DNA of 64,000 nucleotides, from assembly GCA_946404405.1 (NCBI GenBank), contig CAMJDL010000001.1, positions 98,199 through 162,198 of the forward strand, in the 5' to 3' direction. The position numbers and the translations under genes were made by a program. Positions 56,901-64,000 of this stretch are shown in pieces. The stretch comes from an uncultured Prevotella sp. (GTDB lineage Bacteria > Bacteroidota > Bacteroidia > Bacteroidales > Bacteroidaceae). The notes beneath the pieces are model-generated. The model saw only the letters and a program-made list of their open reading frames with translations. It had not been told where the DNA came from and searched no databases. The first letter of the stretch is position 1; each line of letters begins with the position of its first letter.

Positions 56901-58785
56901 CTGTCAAACAACGGTAGGGCAGCCCCATAAATATGCCGTCGAGCCATACCTGATAAGCGTAGATAGCCTTGTGCCAGAAAACTTTGTCGGCAATGGTACG
57001 AGGCTGGTCCTGTAACTGTTTCATCATGGTCTTCATGGCCAACAGATTCTTGGGCTCTGGCCATTTCTGATACATGCGTGTTACGAAATGGCCTGTGCGG
57101 ATGTTGTCCAGATTGTAGTCCAAAATGTTGTAACCCGTGATGTTGCCTTTGTCGTCAATCATCTTGTCGGTGTACATCTGGCAGTACTTGCGGATATCCT
57201 CACCACCATAGCGCAAGTAAGTGTCGAGCATTCCTTCCAGTTCGATGCCCATGACATAGCTCCATTTGGGCTTCTTGGCAAAGTCGAGCATGTAGCTTTC
57301 GGACACACGTTTCATCTCTGAATAGGTGAGCCACTCGGAATAGTGCTTATAGGGAGGATTCTGCAACACCAGCGAACCATTGATGAAGAGGTTGTCGTAG
57401 GTGATGTCTTGAGCCAGACCAATCTGGTGAATAGGCTTGTTATAGACACCATTGAACTGACAGTTCTTGACGGTGATGTTGTTGATGGTATTGGCCAGCT
57501 TCGGGTCTTGGTAGCCCACAATCATGACGCCGTATTTAGATCTCTGACAGGTGACATTCTCCATCGTCACGTTGCGGATGGTGGGGTAGAATCCACGACA
57601 GCATACCTCGCGCGGCTCGTAGTCGGTATTAAGCTTCAGCACGGCTTCGCCACACTGTCCTACGGTGATGTTGCGCATGTTGATGTTCTCGATAATACCG
57701 CCACGGCACGAGTTGGTCTTGATACGCAACACACGGTCCAATGAGGGCGAATCCATCACGCAGTTCTGGGCATAGACATTCTGGCAACCGCCGGAAATCT
57801 CAGAGCCGATGACGACGCCACCGTGACCATTATTGAACTTACAGTCGCGGATGATGATATTCTTTGAAGGACGTCCGGCAAACTTGCCCTGACCACCCTC
57901 GCGACCGTCGTTATTACGTCCGCTCTTGATGGCGATACAGTCATCACCCGTATTGAAGTAGCAGTTTTCAATCAGCACGCGGTCGCACGACTCGGGGTCG
58001 CATCCGTCACCGTTAGGCCCGTCGTTATTTATATGTACGCCACGTACGGTGATATCGGTAGATAGCAAGGGATGAATGACCCAGAATGGCGAACGCAACA
58101 GTGTGACATCTTCTATCAATATACCCTCACACTGGTTGAAATTAATCATTTGGGGACGCAGACCATCGGTTGGACCGAACTTACGCTCGTCCATGGGAAC
58201 ACCATCCTCAGCATATTTCAGCAGACGGGCACGGGCTCCCATGTTCTGGGCAATGCCGCCTTCCTTCATGCCAAACTTCTTGCTGCCACACCAGGGCCAC
58301 CATGTTTCGTTAGAACCACCCCCGTCAATGGTACCCTTACCTGTTATGGCAATATCCTTGGCTTGATAAGCGTAGATCAGTGGTGACACGTTCCAGCAGT
58401 CCAATCCCTCCCAACGTGTAGGAACGATAGGGTAGAGCTCTGGCTCGAAAGCGAATTCAAGAACGGCCCCTTCGCCAATGACGAGGTTAACGCCCGACTT
58501 CAGCTGGATGGCTGCCGTCAGGAAACGCTGTCCTGAAGGAATGATGACACGACCGCCACCCTTTTGTGAACACTTGTCAATGGCTTTCTGGATAGCCTTC
58601 TGATTCTTGACAGCCGTGTTGGTCGTCTTCGCGCCAAACTTAGTAATCACGTAATCTTTGTCCGCAAACTGTGGCATGCGGATGCTCTGCTCAATCTGCT
58701 TATACTGCTGCTGATTCCAGCCTTTAGCTTGGATACCAACAACCACCAGCATGATGAACATCATGGTCTGAATTAGTCTTTTCAT
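53935..58785 (-). CDS. Multi-catalytic fusion: GH28 polygalacturonase + GH105 unsaturated galacturonyl hydrolase + C-terminal alpha/alpha-barrel glycosidase-like module
   Basis: GH28: GDDCIAIKSGRN, HGGVVIGSE, RVLRIKTN; GH105: YQVWLDGIFMGLPY, HCWGRAQGWYSMALIEVL; third region: ADPLASLSVGNGHFCTTVDVTGMQTY, WFGRPHLEMTWWHAVDFALW; signal peptide at MKRLIQTMMFIMLVVVGIQA (start 58785). Confidence 0.88.
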   Translation of the reverse strand: MKRLIQTMMFIMLVVVGIQAKGWNQQQYKQIEQSIRMPQFADKDYVITKFGAKTTNTAVKNQKAIQKAIDKCSQKGGGRVIIPSGQRFLTAAIQLKSGVNLVIGEGAVLEFAFEPELYPIVPTRWEGLDCWNVSPLIYAYQAKDIAITGKGTIDGGGSNETWWPWCGSKKFGMKEGGIAQNMGARARLLKYAEDGVPMDERKFGPTDGLRPQMINFNQCEGILIEDVTLLRSPFWVIHPLLSTDITVRGVHINNDGPNGDGCDPESCDRVLIENCYFNTGDDCIAIKSGRNNDGREGGQGKFAGRPSKNIIIRDCKFNNGHGGVVIGSEISGGCQNVYAQNCVMDSPSLDRVLRIKTNSCRGGIIENINMRNITVGQCGEAVLKLNTDYEPREVCCRGFYPTIRNVTMENVTCQRSKYGVMIVGYQDPKLANTINNITVKNCQFNGVYNKPIHQIGLAQDITYDNLFINGSLVLQNPPYKHYSEWLTYSEMKRVSESYMLDFAKKPKWSYVMGIELEGMLDTYLRYGGEDIRKYCQMYTDKMIDDKGNITGYNILDYNLDNIRTGHFVTRMYQKWPEPKNLLAMKTMMKQLQDQPRTIADKVFWHKAIYAYQVWLDGIFMGLPYRCLTAPITEKVKDSKGKKVKKAKVDPIIAIYDDAVNQLKITYERTLDPKTGLNRHAYDETRKTFWADKETGLSQHCWGRAQGWYSMALIEVLDALPDDYARKQEVVELLKKDLDAVIKWQDKKTGVWYQVMDSPNREGNYLESTCSAMFTYVLLKAYRKGYVGDKYRDAGIKAYKGMINNFIKVNADKTISLTNCCSVAGLGPAATPEVEAALKMVNPKGTVKENKRRDGSFKYYLSEEIRDNDAKGVGPFIWASLEMEMLGYTIDNLTASIDREAVLFRNNPIITEADPLASLSVGNGHFCTTVDVTGMQTYVNDYKQGIPLCAMSDWGWHAFPNTQGLKPADTEKAFNLGHGHDEVYAIEYKASKNDPARNVAATEYLRVNPHRLNLGAIGLRLQDDNGKSIPLKGLSDIRQQLQLYHGQIESHFTVNGSPVDVTTIGLPNRDAIVYRITTPLLVNQQAAVTIRLPYPTGKHADDAADWSKPERHTSRIVSQQTNAAVIEHKLDTTTYYINIRWEGNASLTETAPHQFLLTTDADVLAFEAEYQATVPDGQPSGTFHFSDAQKTTQKFWHQFWTESAFADFSQCTDPRAKELERRVVLSQYLTRINCANNMPPQETGLTYNSWFGRPHLEMTWWHAVDFALWNQPKVVEQMLEWYNKTAAPVAKDIAKRQGFKGLRWMKMTDPWAGEAPSNTGSFLIWQQPHYIYLAEEVYRSNPTSETLKKYADNVEATAAFMADFVSYDAKSKKYYLQGATAMQESMSKDFSYNHPFELAYWQYGLNIANQWRERMGKSRHAEWDKIASNMAPLPLTKDGIITAGLPKGKTTGLKSFDPFDAVAAGAVPVLATETFTDKCRNDHPACLGAFGLLPSSPVNSDSVVTHKTMDWVMKNWNFQTTWGWDYGMMAMAAARIGDTKTALDALLIDTQKNTYLKNGHNFQTADRLRLYLPGNGALLTAVAMMCAGWDGCRQAYNPGFPQDGTWNVHWEGLRRMQ

Positions 58786-58946
58786 TTCGTCTGTTTTAGT
58801 AAATTTGGGGACAAAGGTACACATTTTATGCGCTAAAAACGAAAAAAGTTGTCGGAAAATTTGCATTTTATGTAAATAATCTCTAAATTTGCCCCCGATA
58901 AGTTTGACGTAGCCATTGCCACGTGCCTTATCATATTTTTAAAAGT

Positions 58947-58979
58947 GAGGTTGGTAGCGTCCTGCACCAACCTCTTTTT
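58947..58979. terminator. Hairpin terminator downstream of ROK gene
   Basis: GAGGTTGGTagcgtcctgcACCAACCTCTTTTTC. Confidence 0.7.
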
Positions 58980-58988
58980 CTTACATCT

Positions 58989-59972
58989 TTATATTTCCCA
59001 GCCAATGGCGGAAGCACCCAGAACAGCTGCTGAGGCACCGTCGAGTCCACTGACCAAGAACTGGGCTTTGCCACGAAATATCTTCATGACATGCTGGTCG
59101 TAAGCCTGCTTGATAGGATCCATAATCAGGTCGCCGGCCTTCACCATACCACCGAAGAATATGAATGCTTCAGGACTGGAGAATGCAGCAAAATCAGCAC
59201 ATGCCTCACCCAGCATCTTTCCTGTGAAAGCATAAATCTCCTTAGCCAGTTCGTCGCCCTTGCCGGCTGCAATGGATACGTCGAGCGATGTTATGTCGTC
59301 AGGATTCATCTCGCGAAGAAGAGAAGGACGGTTGGTCTTGCTGAGCAACTCGCGGGCTGTGCGTGCAACGCCAGTTGCCGAGCAGTAGGTTTCGAGACAA
59401 CCCGTACGCCCGCAACCGCAAAGACGTCCTTCTTCGCCACGAACCATTGTGACGTGACCAAGTTCTCCGGCAAAACCATCGTGACCATAGAGCAGTTGTC
59501 CGTTAACGACGATGCCTGAGCCGACACCTGTTCCCAATGTAATCACAATGAAGTTCTTCATACCGCGTGCCACACCATAGACCATCTCACCAAGTGCAGC
59601 GGCATTGGCATCGTTGGTCATGGCTACTGGAATGCCACCAAGTTTGTCACTGAACATCTTGGCAAGGGGTACGACACCGTCGTGAGCCCATGGTAGGTTA
59701 GGCGCAAATTCAATGGTGCCGTTGTAGTAGTTTGCGTTAGGAGCACCAATGCCCATCGCTTTAATCTTCTCAATACCGCCAACCTGTTCAATGATAGGTT
59801 GCAGGGCCTCGACGGCTGCATTGACGTAGTCGTCTGCCTGAGTGAACCCGCCAGTTTTGATGGCTGTAGTGGCCTTGATGTCGCCGCGTGCATCGACGAT
59901 TCCGAATACAGAGTTTGTTCCTCCTAAGTCTAAGCCGATAACATACGGCTTAATTCCTTGTTGCTCGTTCAT
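58989..59972 (-). CDS. ROK-family sugar kinase (glucokinase-like)
   Basis: GLDLGGTNSVFGIVD; TLGTGVGSGIVVNGQLLYGHDGFAGELGH; CGCGRTGCLETYCSATG. Confidence 0.92.
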   Translation of the reverse strand: MNEQQGIKPYVIGLDLGGTNSVFGIVDARGDIKATTAIKTGGFTQADDYVNAAVEALQPIIEQVGGIEKIKAMGIGAPNANYYNGTIEFAPNLPWAHDGVVPLAKMFSDKLGGIPVAMTNDANAAALGEMVYGVARGMKNFIVITLGTGVGSGIVVNGQLLYGHDGFAGELGHVTMVRGEEGRLCGCGRTGCLETYCSATGVARTARELLSKTNRPSLLREMNPDDITSLDVSIAAGKGDELAKEIYAFTGKMLGEACADFAAFSSPEAFIFFGGMVKAGDLIMDPIKQAYDQHVMKIFRGKAQFLVSGLDGASAAVLGASAIGWEI

Positions 59973-60075
59973 GCTGTTTTAAAGTCTTTAATTTGATATT
60001 TCTGCGTACAAAGGTACAAAAAAAGTTGAAATCTTGTTTCATCTTTCAAGATTTTTTTGTAATTTTGCACTCGAT

Positions 60076-60741
60076 ATGGTATTTCCAATACATATTAATA
60101 TTGTAGATCTGGTGTTTAAGGGCATGCTGATAGGCATGGTAGCATCAGCGCCGATGGGACCTGTGGGCATCCTCTGTGTGCAGCGTACGCTGAACAAAGG
60201 GCGTAGTTTCGGGTTTGCTACCGGACTTGGTGCTGCTGCGAGTGACATTATCTATGCAGGCATCACGGGTTTCGGTATGGCCTTTGTGATGGACTTTATT
60301 AACAACGACCAGAACAAGTTCTATCTCCAGATTATCGGTTCCATCCTGTTGCTGGCATTCGGTGTCTATACGTGGCGTAGTGACCCTACGAAGAATATGC
60401 ACCAGTCTGGTCAGCAGAAAGGTACGCTATGGTATAACGCATGGACGGCATTTCTGGTGACATTCTCGAATCCACTTATTATCTTCCTGTTTATGGCTTT
60501 GTTTGCGCAGTTTGCCTTCGTCATCCCCGACCATCCGTTCGAAATGCTAGTGGGCTTTGCCAGTATTGTGGGTGGTGCACTGCTTTGGTGGTATGGACTT
60601 TCGTGGCTGATAGACAAGCTACGTACCATATTCGACAATCGCGGCATTCGCATCATTAATCAGGTCATTGGGGCCGTGGTGACGCTGTTTGCGAGTATTT
60701 CGCTGTTCGGTACAGTGACCAACCTTTTCAGATTCTTTTAA
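60076..60741 (+). CDS. LysE-family amino-acid exporter
   Basis: APMGPVGILCVQRTLNKGRSFGFATGLGAAASDIIY; multiple TM segments. Confidence 0.85.
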   Translation: MVFPIHINIVDLVFKGMLIGMVASAPMGPVGILCVQRTLNKGRSFGFATGLGAAASDIIYAGITGFGMAFVMDFINNDQNKFYLQIIGSILLLAFGVYTWRSDPTKNMHQSGQQKGTLWYNAWTAFLVTFSNPLIIFLFMALFAQFAFVIPDHPFEMLVGFASIVGGALLWWYGLSWLIDKLRTIFDNRGIRIINQVIGAVVTLFASISLFGTVTNLFRFF

Positions 60742-60744
60742 ATC

Positions 60745-61290
60745 ATGTTTATCGCACAAGAGTTACGCAAAAGCAATATAGCAGAGTACTTACTGTACAT
60801 GTGGCAGGTTGAGAATATCATCCGTGCCTATGACTGTTCGTTGTCGAGAATTCGCAAAGAGTATATTGAGCGTTTCGAGTACGACGATGAGCAGAAGGAG
60901 GAACTGACCGACTGGTATGGTAACCTGATTCGCATGATGAACCAAGAGGGTTGTCGTGAACAGGGACATCTGCAAATCAATAAGGTGGTGATGCAGCAGT
61001 TGCAGGAATTACATGCCCAACTGTTGTCGTCGCCGAAATTCCCGTTCTACAATGCAGAGTACTACAAGGTGCTGCCGTATATTGTCGAGTTACGTAACCG
61101 GGGTGCCGATAAGGATGAGAACGAAGTGGAGACATGCTTCAACTCACTCTATGGCGTAATGATGCTGCGCTTGCAGAAGAAGGAGATAACCGCCAATACC
61201 GATCATGCCATCAAGGAGATTACGACATTCATTGGTATGCTGTCTGACTATTATAAGAAGGATAAGGAAGAAGGTTTAAAGTTCGAATAA
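60745..61290 (+). CDS. DUF4924-family protein
   Basis: FIAQELRKSNIAEYLLYMWQVENIIRAYDCSLSRIRKEYIERF; recognised family pattern. Confidence 0.75.
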   Translation: MFIAQELRKSNIAEYLLYMWQVENIIRAYDCSLSRIRKEYIERFEYDDEQKEELTDWYGNLIRMMNQEGCREQGHLQINKVVMQQLQELHAQLLSSPKFPFYNAEYYKVLPYIVELRNRGADKDENEVETCFNSLYGVMMLRLQKKEITANTDHAIKEITTFIGMLSDYYKKDKEEGLKFE

Positions 61291-61291
61291 G

Positions 61292-62140
61292 ATGAATATA
61301 CTGATTACGGGCTGCAATGGCCAACTGGGCAACGAGATGCAATTGCTGGAGAAAGAAAATCCCCAGCATACCTATTATAATACAGATGTTGCCGAGTTGG
61401 ATATCACCGATCAACAGGCTATTGAGCGCTTTGTTGACGATCATGTCATTAATGGCATCGTAAACTGTGCTGCTTATACGGCAGTAGATAAAGCCGAGTC
61501 GAACGAGACCCTCTGCCAATTGCTGAATGCTGAAGCACCAGCCTATCTGGCACATGCCGTTGGGCGTCGCGGAGGCTGGATGGTACAGATATCTACTGAC
61601 TACGTATTCGATGGTACCAAGCATACTCCGTACGTGGAGGACGACGACACATGTCCGAATTCCGTATATGGTCGTACGAAACTCGTAGGCGAGATTAACG
61701 TCCAGAATCTTTGCGAGCGTTCGATGATTATCCGAACCGCCTGGTTATATTCCACGTTTGGCAATAATTTCGTAAAGACCATGATACGCTTGGGTCATGA
61801 GAAACCGGAGTTAGGCGTTATCTTCGACCAGATTGGTACACCGACCTATGCCCGCGATTTGGCTCGCGTCATCATGACGGCCATCGAACAGGGCATCCGT
61901 CCTGGCATCTATCATTTCTCGAACGAGGGTGTCACGTCGTGGTATGACTTTACGAAAGCCATTCACCGGTTGGCAGGCATCACCACGTGCCGTGTACGTC
62001 CGCTGCATACCGCTGAATATCCTACGCCAGCTGCTCGTCCGCACTACTCGGTGCTCGACAAAACCAAGATAAAACAGACCTACGGCATTGACATCCCACA
62101 TTGGGAGGAATCGCTTGCCGATTGTATAGAACACATATAA
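61292..62140 (+). CDS. rfbD: dTDP-4-dehydrorhamnose reductase
   Basis: MNILITGCNGQLGNEMQ; STDYVFDGTK; YGRTKLVGE. Confidence 0.92.
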   Translation: MNILITGCNGQLGNEMQLLEKENPQHTYYNTDVAELDITDQQAIERFVDDHVINGIVNCAAYTAVDKAESNETLCQLLNAEAPAYLAHAVGRRGGWMVQISTDYVFDGTKHTPYVEDDDTCPNSVYGRTKLVGEINVQNLCERSMIIRTAWLYSTFGNNFVKTMIRLGHEKPELGVIFDQIGTPTYARDLARVIMTAIEQGIRPGIYHFSNEGVTSWYDFTKAIHRLAGITTCRVRPLHTAEYPTPAARPHYSVLDKTKIKQTYGIDIPHWEESLADCIEHI

Positions 62141-62175
62141 TATAATCTTTATTAACTTAATCAACTTTATCAATT

Positions 62176-64000
62176 ATGAAAACTAAAAGACTATTCATCC
62201 TTCTGATGCTTGGCATCGTTACCTACGGCTGGGCTCAAAAAACGCAGACGCCGTCGTCGATTACCTGTCATCCTGATGGCAAGGTGACGTTCACCTACAA
62301 GAACGCGACAGCCAAGCAGGTGAAGGTCGATGTGCAGTTTGCCGGCCAGAAGGACATGACGCGCCAGGCTGATGGCACATGGACGGTGACACTTGGTCCC
62401 GTTGCAAAAGACATGTATCCTTACTGCTTCATCGTTGACGGTGTGAGTGTGATGGATCCTGAAAATCCGCAGTATTTCCCCAACGAGGGCTTCAAGAACA
62501 GCCTGCTTGAAATCCCTGGCGACGGCACACTGCCTCATGACATCCGCGATGTGCCTCACGGACGCCTGGAGTATGTGCATTATTATTCCAAGAGTTTGGG
62601 CGCTACCAATCAGGCAGTAGTCTATCTGCCCCCTACCTATATGCAGGATTACCAGAAGCGTTATCCGGTGTTCTACCTCATCAGTGGTACGACGGATACG
62701 GAAGAGGTATACTACAAGGTTGGACGCGTAAACTACATCATGGACAATCTGTTGGCTGACAAGGCTGCCAAGGAGATGATTATTGTATTACCCTACGGTA
62801 ACCCGTCTAAACTGAAGCCTGTGAAAGCCGATGGCGCTTCCGGACAACCTCAGACACGCTTCGGTGGCGATGTGTTCAGCAAGGATTTAATTGAAGACCT
62901 GATGCCATATATTGAGAAAAACTATCGTACTCGCAACGATCGCGACAGCCGTGCTATTGGCGGTTTCTCGCGTGGTGGTAATCAGGCGCTCTTCAACGGT
63001 CTCTCGAATCTTGACAAGTTTTCGTACCTCTGCTCGTACAGTTCTTTCACTTCGACAGATATCCCCAACGTCTACGACAATGCCGCTGATACGAATAAGA
63101 AGATCCACCTGTTCTGGCTTGGCGTAGGTACAGACGATTTCCTCTATGGTAACGCTCGCGACTATATGGAGTTCCTCGATCAGAAAGGTATCCGTAATGT
63201 CAAGGAGTTCACTAACGACAAGTTCGGCCATACATGGATGAATGCCAAATATTTCCTTTCCAAGTCCCTGCCTCTGCTGTTCAACAAGAAGGCTGCTGAG
63301 GCTGCTATGAAGGACGGAAAGCCCACTCCTGCCAAGACCGGTCAGGAACAGCAGTTTACACCAGGCGTGATGGCTCGTCTCTTCCCCAGACCTATTCTTT
63401 CGCCTGAGTATTCTCAGGACAGCATCATTTTCCGTATGAAGGCACCTGATGCCCAGAAGGTTGAACTGGAGTGTGAAATTCTGCCTGAGAATCTGGCAAT
63501 GACTAAGGATGCTGATGGTATTTGGTCTGTAACGATGACCGACTTTGTCACGGAGACCTTCAAGTACTGCTTCATCGTTGATGGTACTCGCGTGGCTGAC
63601 CCACAGAATATGTTGCTTTCGCCCGATCGTGGCTTCAAATACAGTATTGCCGACAATCCTTACGGTCCCTTCAATTTCGCCCAGATGGGTGATATACCTC
63701 ATGGTCGTACAGGCTATGACGTAGACCGTCAGGAAGCATGGTATATGTCTGCCACAATAGGACAAGGTCAGCCTGGCATGCCTGTCATGATACAACTGGT
63801 ACCTGGTGAGAACGATACGATGGAGAGCTGGTTTAAGCTGGGCGGTGCCGATGCTATTGCCGACCGTTTGCTGGCTGACGGACATACCAAGCCATGTATT
63901 CTTACTACGAGCAACCTTGAATTCATGGGACAACAGGGTGGCGGAATGCGTATGCCTGGTTTCCAGACAAGAGTATTGCGCGCTGACGACTATCCCACAT
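62176..64000 (+). CDS. Secreted CE1-like esterase with at least two esterase/E-set repeats (truncated by window end)
   Basis: Manual translation from ATG 62176 is open to window end: MKTKRLFILLMLGIVTYGWAQ..., nucleophile elbow GGFSRGGNQA; repeated YCFIVDG(V/T)..(M/A)DP(E/Q)N blocks. Confidence 0.8.
   Translation, partial: MKTKRLFILLMLGIVTYGWAQKTQTPSSITCHPDGKVTFTYKNATAKQVKVDVQFAGQKDMTRQADGTWTVTLGPVAKDMYPYCFIVDGVSVMDPENPQYFPNEGFKNSLLEIPGDGTLPHDIRDVPHGRLEYVHYYSKSLGATNQAVVYLPPTYMQDYQKRYPVFYLISGTTDTEEVYYKVGRVNYIMDNLLADKAAKEMIIVLPYGNPSKLKPVKADGASGQPQTRFGGDVFSKDLIEDLMPYIEKNYRTRNDRDSRAIGGFSRGGNQALFNGLSNLDKFSYLCSYSSFTSTDIPNVYDNAADTNKKIHLFWLGVGTDDFLYGNARDYMEFLDQKGIRNVKEFTNDKFGHTWMNAKYFLSKSLPLLFNKKAAEAAMKDGKPTPAKTGQEQQFTPGVMARLFPRPILSPEYSQDSIIFRMKAPDAQKVELECEILPENLAMTKDADGIWSVTMTDFVTETFKYCFIVDGTRVADPQNMLLSPDRGFKYSIADNPYGPFNFAQMGDIPHGRTGYDVDRQEAWYMSATIGQGQPGMPVMIQLVPGENDTMESWFKLGGADAIADRLLADGHTKPCILTTSNLEFMGQQGGGMRMPGFQTRVLRADDYPT

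Noticed and set aside
62887-63933. 348-aa minus-strand ORF
   Set aside because: Antisense shadow of the plus-strand esterase that translates cleanly from 62176 to the window end.
1-64000. rRNA, tRNA, prophage, complete IS element or restriction/antiphage system
   Set aside because: No matching sequence or proteins (transposase, integrase, capsid, methylase) were seen on reading both strands and the ORF track.

Overview
Bacteroidota (Prevotella-like) chromosomal window dominated by a large pectin/homogalacturonan utilisation region on the minus strand, about 1-59 kb. It encodes four CE8 pectin methylesterase modules (one fused to a CE12 SGNH acetylesterase), two PL1 pectate lyases, an alpha/beta-hydrolase esterase, a giant GH28-GH105-(third alpha/alpha-barrel) fusion, a GH95 enzyme, two SusC/SusD pairs, a beta-helix surface lipoprotein, and two membrane-tethered 'HTCS-like' AraC regulators without histidine kinase or receiver domains. 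A plus-strand insert (about 8.5-17.9 kb) carries a DUF3791-like ORF, an AraC-DUF3575-DUF5119-fimbrillin-fimbrillin operon, and an HU-like + 'smalltalk' pair surrounded by palindromic repeats. The right end is ROK kinase, LysE-family exporter, DUF4924, rfbD and a truncated tandem esterase. Strongest hunt results: (1) five copies of a LacI-type palindrome (CGTAAACG-N-TTACG) 44/45 or 55 bp upstream of predicted Bacteroidota -7 boxes, defining a putative pectin regulon; (2) a short conserved C-terminal tag on eight otherwise different secreted proteins, one copy pushed out of frame by a homopolymer frameshift and two preceded by 7-bp tandem repeats able to change its frame; (3) palindromic repeat elements inserted in-frame into a regulator linker and into a lipoprotein signal peptide. 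All calls come from reading sequence and motifs; no database search was run.
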